DNA from: Acetobacteraceae bacterium
GTDB taxonomy: Bacteria > Pseudomonadota > Alphaproteobacteria > Acetobacterales > Acetobacteraceae
Reading direction: 5' to 3'
Assembly (NCBI GenBank): GCA_031291725.1
Contig: JARLIM010000017.1
Location: forward strand, 124,001-188,000
DNA: 64,000 nt
Part shown: in pieces, positions 36,429 to 48,471 of the stretch
Numbering within the stretch: the stretch's first letter is position 1
Layout: the number at the start of each line of letters is the position of its first letter
Position numbers and translations under genes: made by a program
The notes under the pieces: model-generated
What the model saw: only the letters and a program-made list of their open reading frames with translations
What the model was told of the DNA's origin: nothing
The model's database searches: none

Positions 36429-36767
36429 TTACAGCGTGTAGAGGAAGTCGATGATCTGCTCGATCTCGGCGCGGGTCAGGATGCGGTTGCGCCCAAACGG
36501 CGGCATGGGTGCGATCGGATTGCGCATCGGCTCGTCGGTCAGGATTTCCACCAGATCAGCACGATTGGGAAAACGCCGTTTCATGTTCACCAACTCACGG
36601 CCAACGGTGCTCGGCACATCGCCGCCCTTGAGCGTGTGGCAGGCGAGGCAATTGCCCTTGGCGCGATCGAGCGCCAGATCTTGTCCAGCCTTGACGTCAT
36701 CGGCACGGGCCGACAACGGCAGCGCTGCAAGGACAAGAGCAACGACGGCGAAGATAGGCTTTGTCAT
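36429..36767 (-). CDS. soxX: Sulfur oxidation cytochrome SoxX
   Basis: The 112-residue protein has a signal peptide (FAVVALVLAALPLSARA) and one haem-binding motif in KGNCLACHTLKGG. It has the SoxX-type ending PMPPFGRNRILTRAEIEQIIDFLYTL, with the Met ligand in APMPPFG. It is the electron-carrying partner of SoxA and precedes it by about 50 bases on the minus strand. Confidence 0.92.
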   Translation of the reverse strand: MTKPIFAVVALVLAALPLSARADDVKAGQDLALDRAKGNCLACHTLKGGDVPSTVGRELVNMKRRFPNRADLVEILTDEPMRNPIAPMPPFGRNRILTRAEIEQIIDFLYTL

Positions 36768-37149
36768 GTGCTGTACGAATCCAAAAGACTGACGGTGTTG
36801 GGGCCCGCCTACTCCCGCTGTTACGCGTAAATTCGCATATAGCATGATGAATCGACGATAGACAACAGGCGATGCGGTCGCTTCTGAGAGTTTATAACAG
36901 CGAAAGAGGTGCCTGAACGGCATAAAATCCAATCCTGAATTAAAATTCAGAATACGCAGATGGGTAGAGACTGATAAGGAGTATCCTCTGTTATGCTCTA
37001 TATTTTCACGATGTTGCACGTGCTAATCGTCTTCGTATGGCGCTATCGCTTGGGATTTTGAGAGAGCGCCTCTAAGAAGCAAGCTTGACTAGGTTCTTAA
37101 AAATCGTTCTCTTCGCAGGCAAAAGCGTATGTGGGTTGGAGTGTCGGTC
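36768..37149. promoter_or_regulatory. Divergent soxX/cytochrome promoter region with palindrome
   Basis: This 382-base AT-richer gap separates soxX from the tri-haem cytochrome and must hold both promoters. A palindrome, CTGAATT-AA-AATTCAG at 36935-36950, is a candidate operator. No gene is supported here. Confidence 0.5.
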
Positions 37150-38493
37150 ATGAATGTTCTCAAGCTCGGTGTAGCCGCTGTGGCGATTGGGGTGCTGGTT
37201 GCCGTTGGCGGCTGCTACGTTGCCCCGATTTTGTTGGCGCCCCGGCTGAGTGTTCAGGTCAATGCGGCAGACCCGGCCCTGATTGAAAAGGGACGCTACA
37301 TCGCACAAGCGTCGGACTGTGTGGCCTGTCATACCGCCCCGGGTGGCAAGGCGTTCGCTGGCGGTCTTGCGATGAAGACGCCGATCGGCACGATCTATTC
37401 AACCAACATCACGCCCGACAAGGATACCGGTATCGGCAGCTACGACTTCGCCGATTTTGAGCGCGCGGTTCGGCATGGCATCCGCAAGGACGGTGCGCCG
37501 CTCTATCCGGCGATGCCGTACGTTTCTTATGCCGTGCTGACGGATGAGGACGTGCAGGCGCTCTACGCCTATTTCGTGTCTGCCGTGCAGCCGGTCGCGC
37601 AGCAAAATCAAGCCTCGACGATCCCGTGGCCGCAGAACATGCGTCAGCCATTGGTCTGGTGGCAGATGTTGTTTGGCGGCCATCACCGTTTTACCACGCC
37701 AGAGGGGGCTACGCCCGAAGTGGCGCGTGGGGCGTATATCGTTGAAGGTGCCGGGCATTGCGGTGCCTGCCACACGCCGCGCGGCATCGCGTTCCAAGAG
37801 GTCGCCCTTACGGATGGGGCGGGGGGAGAATTCCTCTCCGGGTCTGAGTTGGAAGGCTGGTATGCCAAGGATCTGCGCCACGAAGACTCGGGGCTGGCGG
37901 GCTGGTCCCAGCAGGATATCGCTGATTTCGTCAAGACCGGGCGCAACGCCCGAACGGCGGCGTTCGGCAGCATGGCCGACGTCGTCGAACATAGCACGCA
38001 ACATTTGAGCGACGCCGACGCAGCAGCGGTCGCCGCCTATCTGGTCAGCCGCGCGCCGCGGCCCGGTCATACCGCATCCGCGCCGCAGATGGTCGACACC
38101 ACCTCGGCCAAGCTGCTGGACAGCGCCGACCATAGTCCGGGTGCTCTTGGTTATGTCGCCTATTGTGCGGCTTGCCACCGTCTGAACGGGCAAGGCACCG
38201 CGCGGATATTCCCCGCTTTGGCCGGCAATTCGGTCGTCGCGGCGGAGAATGCGAGCTCGCTGATCCAGGTCACGCTGGCAGGTGGCGCGATGGCCAGAAC
38301 CCCGGCGGACAAGATGCGTCCCTCCATGCCGGAACTGGCCAAGCTCGACGACAAGACCATCGCCGACATTCTCACCTTTGTCCGCTCCAGCTGGGGCAAC
38401 AAGGCCTCGCCGGTCGCTCCGGGTGACGTTGCCGCCATGCGTGGTGAAATCGCCGGCAAGCCGGACGACTATGTTCCGGCAAAGGTGAATTGA
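37150..38493 (+). CDS. Membrane-anchored tri-haem cytochrome c
   Basis: The 447-residue protein has an N-terminal membrane helix and three haem sites: SDCVACHTAPGG at about residue 57, GHCGACHTPRG at about 204 and AYCAACHRLNG at about 339. This is the pattern of the cytochrome subunit of membrane alcohol, gluconate or sorbitol dehydrogenases and related acetic-acid-bacterial enzymes. No dehydrogenase subunit is adjacent, so its electron donor is unknown. ATG 37150 was chosen over 37129 for its GGAG site. It diverges from soxX and may serve thiosulfate oxidation. Confidence 0.85.
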   Translation: MNVLKLGVAAVAIGVLVAVGGCYVAPILLAPRLSVQVNAADPALIEKGRYIAQASDCVACHTAPGGKAFAGGLAMKTPIGTIYSTNITPDKDTGIGSYDFADFERAVRHGIRKDGAPLYPAMPYVSYAVLTDEDVQALYAYFVSAVQPVAQQNQASTIPWPQNMRQPLVWWQMLFGGHHRFTTPEGATPEVARGAYIVEGAGHCGACHTPRGIAFQEVALTDGAGGEFLSGSELEGWYAKDLRHEDSGLAGWSQQDIADFVKTGRNARTAAFGSMADVVEHSTQHLSDADAAAVAAYLVSRAPRPGHTASAPQMVDTTSAKLLDSADHSPGALGYVAYCAACHRLNGQGTARIFPALAGNSVVAAENASSLIQVTLAGGAMARTPADKMRPSMPELAKLDDKTIADILTFVRSSWGNKASPVAPGDVAAMRGEIAGKPDDYVPAKVN

Positions 38494-38516
38494 CGCTCTG
38501 ACGCAGCCAGAATGAC

Positions 38517-38540
38517 GAGGGCCACCGGAAGGTGGCCCTC
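38517..38540. terminator. Bidirectional hairpin terminator
   Basis: Perfect 10-bp GC-rich arms (GAGGGCCACC and complement) enclose a GGAA tetraloop between the cytochrome stop and the convergent cbbA stop. Confidence 0.8.
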
Positions 38541-38568
38541 GGACTGTTCACGGGAGCGTGCGGCTGGA

Positions 38569-39615
38569 TCAGGCAGCGTTCTCGTAACGCTCGGCCATCA
38601 CCGACAACGGGATCGGCTTGATCTTGCTGGCATGACCAGCCGTTCCAAAGGCTTCAAAGCGCAGCTTGCACAGCGCGGTTGTCGCCTTGGTGGCGGCGGC
38701 GAAGAATTTGCGCGGGTCGAATTCATCGGGCTTGGTGCCCATCAATTGCCGCATCGCGCCGGTCATCGCCAGGCGGATATCGGTGTCGATATTGACCTTG
38801 CGCACGCCGTGCTTGATGCCTTCGACGATGCTTTCCACCGGCACGCCATAGGTCTCTTTGATGTCGCCGCCATACTGACGAATGATCGCAAGCCATTCCT
38901 GCGGCACGGAGGAGGAGCCGTGCATCACCAAATGGGTGTTGGGAATGCGGGCATGGATTTCGGCAATCCGGCTGATGGCCAGGATGTCGCCTGTCGGCTT
39001 GCGGGTGAATTTATAGGCGCCGTGGCTGGTGCCGATGGCGATTGCCAGTGCATCCACCCCGGTCTGACGCACGAATTCCTCGGCCTCGCCCGGATCGGTC
39101 AGCATCTGGTCATGCGACAATTTGCCCTCCGCGCCAGAGCCGTCTTCCTCGCCCGCTTCACCGGTTTCGAGTGACCCCAGGCAGCCGAGTTCACCTTCCA
39201 CCGACACGCCCACGGCGTGGGCCGCTTCCACCACGCGGCGGGTGACATCGACGTTGTAGTCAAAGCTTGCGGGCGTTTTCATGTCCGACATCAGCGAGCC
39301 GTCCATCATCACCGAGCTGAAGCCCGAACGCATCGAGCGCAGGCATACGGCCGGGCTGGCGCCGTGATCCTGGTGCAGGGCAATCGGCACATCCGGCCAG
39401 GTTTCCACGGCCGCTTCGACCATACGGCGCAGGAACGCCTCACCGGCATATTTGCGGGCACCGGCGGAGCCTTGCAGAATCACCGGGCTGTCGGTGGCGG
39501 CAGCGGCCTGCATGATGCCGTGGATCTGCTCCATGTTGTTGATGTTGAAGGCGGGCAGGCCGTAATCATGCTCGGCTGCATGATCCAGAAGCTGCCGCAG
39601 GGAAACGATGGCCAT
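38569..39615 (-). CDS. cbbA: Fructose-bisphosphate aldolase, class II
   Basis: The 348-residue enzyme condenses triose phosphates (and probably erythrose 4-phosphate with DHAP) in the Calvin cycle. Class II marks are [16 protein letters not shown], the zinc site [24 protein letters not shown] and HGSSSVP. It is the last gene of the cbb operon, 24 bases beyond cbbT. Confidence 0.95.
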   Translation of the reverse strand: MAIVSLRQLLDHAAEHDYGLPAFNINNMEQIHGIMQAAAATDSPVILQGSAGARKYAGEAFLRRMVEAAVETWPDVPIALHQDHGASPAVCLRSMRSGFSSVMMDGSLMSDMKTPASFDYNVDVTRRVVEAAHAVGVSVEGELGCLGSLETGEAGEEDGSGAEGKLSHDQMLTDPGEAEEFVRQTGVDALAIAIGTSHGAYKFTRKPTGDILAISRIAEIHARIPNTHLVMHGSSSVPQEWLAIIRQYGGDIKETYGVPVESIVEGIKHGVRKVNIDTDIRLAMTGAMRQLMGTKPDEFDPRKFFAAATKATTALCKLRFEAFGTAGHASKIKPIPLSVMAERYENAA

Positions 39616-39639
39616 GTGGGGACTCCGAAAACTGGTCGG

Positions 39640-41655
39640 TCAGGAAAGCACAGCACGCGCACGGGCAGCAATCGCCTCTGCGGTGAAGCCAAAATGCGTC
39701 AGAAGCGCAGCAGCCGGGGCAGATTCACCGAAACCGTCCATGCCGATCACGTCGCCCTCAAGCCCCACATATTTGCGCCAGAGATCGGGCGCACCCGCCT
39801 CGATGGCCAGACGCGGCACACCGCGCGGCAGCACGCTGGCGCGATAGTCGGCGTCCTGACGGTCGAACACGTCGGTGGAGGGCATCGAGACAACGCGGGT
39901 TGAAATGCCGCTGGCTTGCAGCAGGGCGCGGGTCTGCATCGCCAGGGCCACTTCCGAGCCGGTGGCGATCAGCACCAGGGCCGGGTTGTCGCAATATGCC
40001 TCTGCCAGCACATAGCCGCCGCGTGCGATCAGATCGGTGCGCCCGACGAAAGCGGGCTGAGCCGGCAGTGCCTGACGGCTCATCACCAGACAGGCCGGGC
40101 CATCGGTGCGGGTGATCGCCGCATGCCAGCACATCGCCGTTTCCAGCTGATCGCAGGGCCGCCAGACATCCAGGTTCGGGATCAGCCGCAGCGAGGCCAG
40201 ATGCTCCACCGGCTGATGCGTCGGCCCGTCTTCGCCCAACCCGATGGAATCGTGGGTGAAGACGAAAATCGAACGGATGCGCATCAGGGCGGCCAGACGC
40301 AGCGCGTTGCGGGCGTAGTCGGAAAACACCAGGAAGGTGCCGCCGGAGGGGATATAGCCGCGATGCAGGGCGATGCCGTTCATCATCGCCGCCATCGCGA
40401 ATTCGCGCACGCCGTAATGCACATAATTGCCCGGCTTGCCGGGGGCGATGTCGTGGCAGCCCGGCCAATTGGTCAGGTTGGAGCCGGTCAGGTCGGCAGA
40501 CCCGCCGAAGAACTCCGGCAGCATCGGCGCCAGCGCGGTGATCGCCAGTTGTGAGGATTTGCGCGTGGCATGCGCCGCACCGTCTTCGGCCACGGCCGCC
40601 AGCCACGCGGCGGAACGCGCGGCGAAATCGGCGGGTAAATCTCCATTCATCCGGCGGGTGAACTCAGCGGCGAGTGCCGGAAACGCCTCTGCATAGGCGT
40701 CGAAGCGACGCTGCCACGCCGCCTGCCGCGCCGCACCTTCGGCACGGGCATCCCATGCTGCGCGGATCTCCTCCGGCACGTCGAACGGCGCGTGCGTCCA
40801 GCCCAAGGCCGCACGGGTGGCGGCGATCTCTTTCGCGCCCAGGGCCGCGCCATGCACGTCATGTGTGCCCGCCATATTCGGCGAACCCCAGCCGATCACC
40901 GTTTTGCAGCAGATCAGTGTCGGCTTGCCACAGGGCGTGGAGGCAGTGGCGATGGCCTGGGCCAAGGCGACAGGATCATGCCCGTCCACATTGGCCAGCA
41001 CCCGCCAGCCATAGGATTCAAAACGCTTGGGGGTATCGTCGGAGAACCACGCCTCGACATGGCCGTCGATGGAGATTCCGTTGTCGTCATAGAACACGAT
41101 GAGCTTTTCCAGCCCCAACGTGCCCGCCAGCGAACATGCCTCGTGCGAAATGCCTTCCATCAGGCAGCCATCGCCCAGAAAGACAAAGCTGCGATGATCG
41201 ACAATCGTGTGACCGGGGCGGTTGAACTCGGCGGCGAGTTGCTGTTCGGCCAGCGCCATGCCGATGGCGGTGGCGATGCCCTGGCCGAGCGGGCCGGTGG
41301 TGGTCTCCACCCCGGGCGTGATGCCGTATTCCGGGTGGCCGGGCGTGCGGGAATGCAATTGGCGGAACTGGCGCAGATCGTCGATGGACAGGTCATAGCC
41401 GGTCAGATGCAACAGCGCATAGAGCAGCATCGAGCCATGGCCGTTGGAGAGCACGAAGCGATCCCGATCCGGCCAATGCGGGTTGCCCGGATTGTGCCGC
41501 AGCGTGGTGCGCCACAAGGCGGTGGCGATGTCGGCCATGCCCATCGGCATGCCAGGATGGCCGGATTTGGCGCATTCCACGGCATCGATGGCGAGCACGC
41601 GCAGGGCGTTGGCAAGCATGCGGCTGTCGATCGCAGGCGCGATATTGGTGTCCAT
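39640..41655 (-). CDS. cbbT: Transketolase
   Basis: The 671-residue enzyme moves two-carbon units in the regenerative phase of the Calvin cycle. It has [17 protein letters not shown], the thiamine-diphosphate motif [13 protein letters not shown]...[10 protein letters not shown], and the pyrimidine domain segment [19 protein letters not shown]. The length is typical of the family. It follows cbbP in the operon by 21 bases. Confidence 0.96.
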   Translation of the reverse strand: MDTNIAPAIDSRMLANALRVLAIDAVECAKSGHPGMPMGMADIATALWRTTLRHNPGNPHWPDRDRFVLSNGHGSMLLYALLHLTGYDLSIDDLRQFRQLHSRTPGHPEYGITPGVETTTGPLGQGIATAIGMALAEQQLAAEFNRPGHTIVDHRSFVFLGDGCLMEGISHEACSLAGTLGLEKLIVFYDDNGISIDGHVEAWFSDDTPKRFESYGWRVLANVDGHDPVALAQAIATASTPCGKPTLICCKTVIGWGSPNMAGTHDVHGAALGAKEIAATRAALGWTHAPFDVPEEIRAAWDARAEGAARQAAWQRRFDAYAEAFPALAAEFTRRMNGDLPADFAARSAAWLAAVAEDGAAHATRKSSQLAITALAPMLPEFFGGSADLTGSNLTNWPGCHDIAPGKPGNYVHYGVREFAMAAMMNGIALHRGYIPSGGTFLVFSDYARNALRLAALMRIRSIFVFTHDSIGLGEDGPTHQPVEHLASLRLIPNLDVWRPCDQLETAMCWHAAITRTDGPACLVMSRQALPAQPAFVGRTDLIARGGYVLAEAYCDNPALVLIATGSEVALAMQTRALLQASGISTRVVSMPSTDVFDRQDADYRASVLPRGVPRLAIEAGAPDLWRKYVGLEGDVIGMDGFGESAPAAALLTHFGFTAEAIAARARAVLS

Positions 41656-41676
41656 GTCGTCTCTCCCTAGCCCGCT

Positions 41677-42552
41677 TTATGCCGCGCGCTTCTTGCGATC
41701 CATCAGCTGCCAGATCATCGGGGTGAAGATCAGCTGCATCGCCAGCCCCATCTTGCCGCCGGGGCAGACGATGGTGTTGGGCCGGCTCATATAGCTGTCG
41801 TGGATCATCGACAGCAGATAGGGGAAGTCGATGCCGCGCGGATCGGCGAAGCGGATGATCAGCTTGGTTTCATCGGCCGACGGAATGTCGCGGGCGCAAA
41901 ACGGGTTGGAGGTATCGACCAGCGGCACGCGCTGGAAGTTCACATGGGTCTGCGAGAATTGCGGGCAGATATAGTTCACGTAATCCGGCATGCGGCGCAG
42001 GATGGTGTCCACGATCGCCTCATGCGAATGGCCCCGGTCGCGCTTGTCGCGATGCAGTTTCTGAATCCATTCCAGATTGATGATCGGCACCACGCCGATG
42101 AGAAGATCGACATGGCGGGCGACATCGACCGTTTCGGTTTTCAAGCCGCCGTGCAGCCCCTCATAGAACAGCAGATCGGTGCCCGGTTCGATCTCCTCCC
42201 ACGGGGTGAAGGTGCCCGGTTCCTGCCCATAGGGCTTGGCTTCGCTGGCATTGTGCAGATATTTGCGCAGCTTGCAGCTGCCGGTTTTGCCGTAGGTGGC
42301 GAATTGGGTTTCCAGCGCCTCGAACAAATTCGCGTCCGGCCCGAAATGGCTGAAGTTGAATTTCCCCGCCGCTTCCAGTTCAGCCACCACACGGCGCATC
42401 TCCGCACGATCATAGCGGTGAAACGCATCGCCCTCGATCATGGTGGCGCCGACGCCCTCGCGGCGGAAAATCTGCTTGAAGGTGGTCATCACCGTGGTGG
42501 TGCCTGCACCTGACGAGCCGGTGATGGCGACGATGGGGTGTTTGGTGGACAT
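41677..42552 (-). CDS. cbbP: Phosphoribulokinase
   Basis: The 291-residue proteobacterial-type phosphoribulokinase makes ribulose 1,5-bisphosphate. It has the P-loop GSSGAGTTTV, EGDAFHRYDR, and the LLFYEGLHGG segment. The ATG at 42552 gives the normal N terminus (MSTKHPIVAITGSSG); a longer open frame upstream is cbbF read in another frame. With RuBisCO it defines the operon as Calvin-cycle. Confidence 0.96.
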   Translation of the reverse strand: MSTKHPIVAITGSSGAGTTTVMTTFKQIFRREGVGATMIEGDAFHRYDRAEMRRVVAELEAAGKFNFSHFGPDANLFEALETQFATYGKTGSCKLRKYLHNASEAKPYGQEPGTFTPWEEIEPGTDLLFYEGLHGGLKTETVDVARHVDLLIGVVPIINLEWIQKLHRDKRDRGHSHEAIVDTILRRMPDYVNYICPQFSQTHVNFQRVPLVDTSNPFCARDIPSADETKLIIRFADPRGIDFPYLLSMIHDSYMSRPNTIVCPGGKMGLAMQLIFTPMIWQLMDRKKRAA

Positions 42553-42566
42553 GGGCTTGGCCGATC

Positions 42567-43646
42567 TCAGGAAGTGCGGAACAGGGAGCGCGCGTTGAAC
42601 AAGGGTGTGGCGAACGCGATATCCGGGGCGGTCTCCGCCTCGCGGTGATACCGCTCCAGGCGTTCCACCTCCTCGCGGGAGCCGAGGATCACCGGCACGC
42701 GCTGATGAATCTCGGTGGGCTGAATGTCGAGCATGCGCTCGCGCCCGGTCGAGCACAGCCCGCCCGCGTTCTCGACGATCATCGCCATCGGGTTGGTCTC
42801 ATACAGCAGGCGCAGACGACCGGCCTTGTTGGGGTCTTTGGTGTCGCGCGGATACATATACAGACCGCCACGGATCAGGATGCGATGCACTTCGGCCACC
42901 ATGGAGGCGATCCAGCGCATGTTGAAATCCTTACCGCGCGGCCCGCTTTTGCCGGCAATACACTCCTCAACATAGCGACGCACCGGCGCCTCCCAGAACC
43001 GCTCATTGGAGGCATTGATGGCGAATTCCTGCGTGGTGGCGGGTATCGTCATGTTGGGATGCGTCAGGGTGAACGCCCCGATATCGCGGTCCAGCGTAAA
43101 GCCCTGCACGCCATTGCCCAGCGTGATGACGAGCATCGAGGTTGGCCCATACAGCGCATATCCTGCCGCCACCTGTGCGGTGCCAGGTTGCAGGAAATCC
43201 TCCGGCTTGGGGTCCGTCACACCTTCCGGCGCGCTGAGCACGGAGAAGATCGAGCCGACCGTCATGTTGACGTCGATGTTCGATGAGCCGTCCAGCGGAT
43301 CGAACACCAGCATATAGCGGCCACGGTGGAAACGGTCCGGAATGCGATAAGGCTCATCGAGTTCCTCGGAGACCATGCCGCATACCTGGCCACCCCATTC
43401 GCAGGTCCCGATCATGATGTCGTTGGACAGCACATCCAACGGCTTTTGTTCTTCCCCCTGCACGTTGACCACCACCGGCAGCGCAGCCCGTGACGGCTCC
43501 AGCGCACCGCGGGAGACGGCGGCGGCGATGTATTTGCAGGCGGTCTGAATGTCGTTGAGCAGAGCCGTCAGATCCGGCCCGTGCGCCACCCGTCGAGGTT
43601 GGTCCTCGATGATGAACTTGCTGAACGTGGTGCGCCGGTGCGGCAT
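42567..43646 (-). CDS. cbbF: Fructose-1,6-bisphosphatase class I
   Basis: The 359-residue enzyme has the metal site FDPLDGSSNIDVNMTVGSIFSV and the sugar-binding RYVEECIAGKSGPRGKDFNMRW region. It has GGLYMYPRD and LYETNPMAMIVENAGG further on. Such enzymes in cbb operons often also cleave sedoheptulose bisphosphate. A strong GGGAGGGG ribosome-binding site precedes the ATG at 43646. The stop is 14 bases before cbbP. Confidence 0.95.
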   Translation of the reverse strand: MPHRRTTFSKFIIEDQPRRVAHGPDLTALLNDIQTACKYIAAAVSRGALEPSRAALPVVVNVQGEEQKPLDVLSNDIMIGTCEWGGQVCGMVSEELDEPYRIPDRFHRGRYMLVFDPLDGSSNIDVNMTVGSIFSVLSAPEGVTDPKPEDFLQPGTAQVAAGYALYGPTSMLVITLGNGVQGFTLDRDIGAFTLTHPNMTIPATTQEFAINASNERFWEAPVRRYVEECIAGKSGPRGKDFNMRWIASMVAEVHRILIRGGLYMYPRDTKDPNKAGRLRLLYETNPMAMIVENAGGLCSTGRERMLDIQPTEIHQRVPVILGSREEVERLERYHREAETAPDIAFATPLFNARSLFRTS

Positions 43647-43698
43647 GAACCCCTCCCTGGGATTTCGTTGATTGGTCAGGCGGTCTCAGGTGGTGGGA

Positions 43699-44592
43699 CT
43701 ATGCTTGGAAGACGCGGCTTGCCCGGATGTCGCTCTCGGTGATCAGCGACACATCATGGCGGTCGATTTTCGTGGCGCGTTGCGAAAACAGGCGGTTCGC
43801 CTGCCGCAGTCGCGCGCGGTCGAGTGCATTGCGGATCGAGCGTGCGTTGGAGAAGCGTGGTTGCTGCATTCGCAGGGCAATATAGTCACGCAAGGCCAGC
43901 TCAGCCTCCGATGCCAGGTGGTAGTGCATTTTCTGCAACATCAGCCCGGCGATCTCGAACAACTCCCCGGCGTTGTAGTCGGGGAAATCGATGTGATGCG
44001 CCACACGTGAGGCCATGCCGGGGTTGCTGCTGAAGAAGGTGTCCATCCGGTCTTTGTAGCCGGCCAACACCACCACCAGATCGTCGCGCTTGTCCTCCAT
44101 CACCTGCAGCAGGATTTCAATCGCTTCCTGACCATAATCGCGCTCGTTCTCCGGGCGGTAGAGGTAATACGCCTCGTCGATGAACAGCACGCCGCCCATC
44201 GCCTTTTTCAGGATCTCTTTGGTTTTGGGCGCGGTGTGGCCGATATATTGGCCGACCAGATCATCGCGGGTGACCACCACCACATGGTTGCGGCGGATAT
44301 AGCCCAGCCTGTGCAGCATGTCGGCGATCCGCTGGCCCACGCTGGTTTTGCCGGTGCCGGGGTTGCCGGTGAAGCTCATATGCAGCGAAGGCGGCTCTGC
44401 CTGCAGCCCGAGCTTGCGGCGTGCGGCTTCCACCAGCAGCAGGGCGGCAATCTCGCGAATGCGGGTTTTGACCGGAACCAGCCCCACCATGTCGCGATCA
44501 AGGGCTGCGATGGTCTCGCCGATGCAGGAGTGCTGATACATCTCTTCGAGATCGATCAGCATTTCCTCCGGCGCGGTGATCATCTCGCTCAT
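43699..44592 (-). CDS. cbbX: Red-type RuBisCO activase CbbX
   Basis: This AAA+ protein of 297 residues pulls the C-terminal tail of red-type RuBisCO large subunits to release inhibitory sugar phosphates. Walker [12 protein letters not shown], the pore loop [11 protein letters not shown] and Walker [16 protein letters not shown] are all intact. Its presence is consistent with the red-type large and small subunits upstream. The ATG overlaps the cbbE stop by 4 bases. Confidence 0.96.
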   Translation of the reverse strand: MSEMITAPEEMLIDLEEMYQHSCIGETIAALDRDMVGLVPVKTRIREIAALLLVEAARRKLGLQAEPPSLHMSFTGNPGTGKTSVGQRIADMLHRLGYIRRNHVVVVTRDDLVGQYIGHTAPKTKEILKKAMGGVLFIDEAYYLYRPENERDYGQEAIEILLQVMEDKRDDLVVVLAGYKDRMDTFFSSNPGMASRVAHHIDFPDYNAGELFEIAGLMLQKMHYHLASEAELALRDYIALRMQQPRFSNARSIRNALDRARLRQANRLFSQRATKIDRHDVSLITESDIRASRVFQA

Positions 44593-45293
44593 GCTGCCCT
44601 CGCCATAACTTGACCCAACTCGGCGCGCAATTCGCCGATCACGCCACGATATCCGCCATCCGCATCGGGGGCATTGAAGATCGCCGAGCCGGCCACGAAC
44701 GTGTCCACGCCCGCCTCGGCAATCGCCCGGATGTTGGAGGCTTTCACGCCACCATCGACTTGCAGCCAGATTTCCTGCCCATCCTCATCGCGATGCGCAT
44801 CGATGCGATGGCGCACCGACAGGGCCTTGTCGAGTGTGGAGGGGATGAAGCTCTGGCCGCCGAAGCCCGGATTGACCGACATCAGCAGGATCAGGTCGAG
44901 CCGATCCATCACATGATCCAGCCAGTTCAACGAGGTCGCCGGGTTGAGCGCCAGCCCGGCCTTGCAGCCGCAATCGCGGATCAGCGCCAAAGTGCGGTCC
45001 ACATGTTCGGAGGCTTCCGGGTGGAAGCTGATGATATCCGCGCCCGCCTTGGCGAATATCGGGATCAGCGCATCGACGGGTTTGACCATGAGGTGCACGT
45101 CGATCAATGCCGTCGTCACCGGCCGGATCGCCTGACACACCAATGGTCCGATGGTGAGGTTGGGCACGTAATGGTTGTCCATGACGTCAAAATGAATCAC
45201 GTCCGCACCCGCATCCACCACACGGGTGATCTCCTCGCCCAGACGGGCGAAGTCGGCGGAGAGGATGGAGGGGGCGATGCGGAATGCGGACAT
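44589..45293 (-). CDS. cbbE: Ribulose-phosphate 3-epimerase
   Basis: The 234-residue TIM-barrel enzyme interconverts ribulose and xylulose 5-phosphate. It shows [46 protein letters not shown] and VDGGVKASN. The ATG at 45293 gives the family N terminus; a much longer open frame upstream is the shadow of cbbS. It lies between cbbS and cbbX in the operon. Confidence 0.96.
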   Translation of the reverse strand: MSAFRIAPSILSADFARLGEEITRVVDAGADVIHFDVMDNHYVPNLTIGPLVCQAIRPVTTALIDVHLMVKPVDALIPIFAKAGADIISFHPEASEHVDRTLALIRDCGCKAGLALNPATSLNWLDHVMDRLDLILLMSVNPGFGGQSFIPSTLDKALSVRHRIDAHRDEDGQEIWLQVDGGVKASNIRAIAEAGVDTFVAGSAIFNAPDADGGYRGVIGELRAELGQVMARAA

Positions 45294-45307
45294 GATCTTG
45301 GCCCTGC

Positions 45308-45724
45308 TTAGAACTGCCGCGCCGCAATCGCCGCCGTGGTGACGGAGCGCAGCGTGTAGTGAATCTGCCGCCCTTCGCCTTCCTGGCGGATGAGCTCGAA
45401 GCCGAACTCCTGCGCGGGGCGGTTGACGATGAAGGACATACGGATCGACTCCCAGCCCTTCACGTTGTCGAAGGCGAGCAGGCGGATATAGCAGTCGGCA
45501 TGCGCCTTGCGGCAGGCGTCCAGCTCCATCATCACGCCCGCCGGGTCGGCGAGGTCGAACATCGGGTGGCCCCACATCGCCCAATAGGAATTGCGCGGAT
45601 GCGGGTCGTTGGTGAATTCCAGCGCCACCGCCCAGCCATTGTTCAGCGCGTATTGCACCTGCAGCTTGATCTCGGCGTCGGTCAGGTCTGGCAGGAATGA
45701 GAACTGCCCCTGGGTGATCTTCAT
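45308..45724 (-). CDS. cbbS: RuBisCO small subunit, red type
   Basis: The 138-residue subunit begins [16 protein letters not shown] and includes the WTMWGLPMF-like [14 protein letters not shown] motif. It ends with the extra C-terminal beta-hairpin region ([16 protein letters not shown]) found in red-type enzymes, which fills the central channel of the holoenzyme. It follows cbbL by 17 bases. Confidence 0.96.
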   Translation of the reverse strand: MKITQGQFSFLPDLTDAEIKLQVQYALNNGWAVALEFTNDPHPRNSYWAMWGHPMFDLADPAGVMMELDACRKAHADCYIRLLAFDNVKGWESIRMSFIVNRPAQEFGFELIRQEGEGRQIHYTLRSVTTAAIAARQF

Positions 45725-45741
45725 GGTTCAGTGCTCCTGGT

Positions 45742-47353
<1,612 letters not shown>

Positions 47354-48292
47354 ATGCGCAACGTCACCATCCGCCAATTGCAGATCTTTGCCGAGGCAAC
47401 CCGGCTTGATTCCTTCGCGTTGGTGGCGGAGAAATTGCACATCACGCCGGCTGCTGTTTCTTTTCAGATCAAGCAGTTGGAGAGCATGGTGGGTTTCGCG
47501 CTGTTTGAGCGTGTCGGCAAGAAATCGGTGTTGACCGCGCCTGGAACCACCTTGCTCGGCTATGCGCAGACGGTTCTGCTGGCCTTGAAGGATGCCGATC
47601 AGGCTTTGCGCGCCATGAAGGGGCTGGTGGGCGGCAAGGTGAGCATCGGCCTGATTTCAACCGCCAAATACATCGTGCCGCATATTCTGGCGCGGTTTCA
47701 GGCGGATAATCCCGGCACCGAAATCGCGCTTTACGATGGCAACCGCCAGGAGATTTTCGACGCGCTGGTGTCGGGCAAGGTGGATCTGGCCGTCACCGGT
47801 CAGGTGCCTGCCGACTTGCCGATCAGTGCGGTGCCATTCGTCAGCAATCCCACCGTGATCGCGGCTGCTGCGGGTCATATGCTGGCGGGGTATGAGCATC
47901 TGCACTTGACCAGCCTTGTCGGCGAGCCGTTCATCGCCCGCGAGATCGGCTCCGGCACGCGGCAATTGATGGATGATTTCTTTCGCGGCCAGGGCCTGCG
48001 CGCCCGCATTTCCATGACGTCCAGCAGCAATGAAACGATCAAACAGGCGGTGATGGCCGGCATGGGCCTGGCTCTGTTGTCGCGCCACACCATCGCGTTG
48101 GAATTGCGTCTGGGGTTGCTGACGGAATTGCCAATCGAGGGTCTGCCGCTGCAACGCTCGTGGTATATTGCGCATCGGCAAGGCATGCCGCTCTTGCCAA
48201 TTCACAAGCATCTTCTGGGATTTCTGCTGGAACGCGGCCAAGCGATCATCGACACACTGGAAGACCGGAATGGGGCGTTGCGTGTCTCATGA
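47354..48292 (+). CDS. cbbR: LysR-type regulator CbbR
   Basis: The 312-residue protein has an N-terminal winged helix (IRQLQIFAEATRLDSFALVAEKLHITPAAVSFQIKQLE spans the recognition region in pieces) and a LysR effector domain (FIAREIGSGTRQLMDDFF). Position divergent from cbbL and overall similarity to CbbR support the name. It should activate the cbb operon in response to Calvin-cycle metabolites or NADPH. Confidence 0.93.
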   Translation: MRNVTIRQLQIFAEATRLDSFALVAEKLHITPAAVSFQIKQLESMVGFALFERVGKKSVLTAPGTTLLGYAQTVLLALKDADQALRAMKGLVGGKVSIGLISTAKYIVPHILARFQADNPGTEIALYDGNRQEIFDALVSGKVDLAVTGQVPADLPISAVPFVSNPTVIAAAAGHMLAGYEHLHLTSLVGEPFIAREIGSGTRQLMDDFFRGQGLRARISMTSSSNETIKQAVMAGMGLALLSRHTIALELRLGLLTELPIEGLPLQRSWYIAHRQGMPLLPIHKHLLGFLLERGQAIIDTLEDRNGALRVS

Positions 48293-48471
48293 ATCTTCGC
48301 GCTGACCAGCGAGGATGGGCATGCTGGGCGAGGGGGAGTGAAGCCGGCAATGCCTGTCGCTGAATCAGATTGGATCATGTCACCTATTTTAGCTGCACGG
48401 GCGGTCAGTTGGCTGCATTGGCAATGCTGATGTCATCGCAATCACTGGCAACCGATACGGCGGAGAATTCC

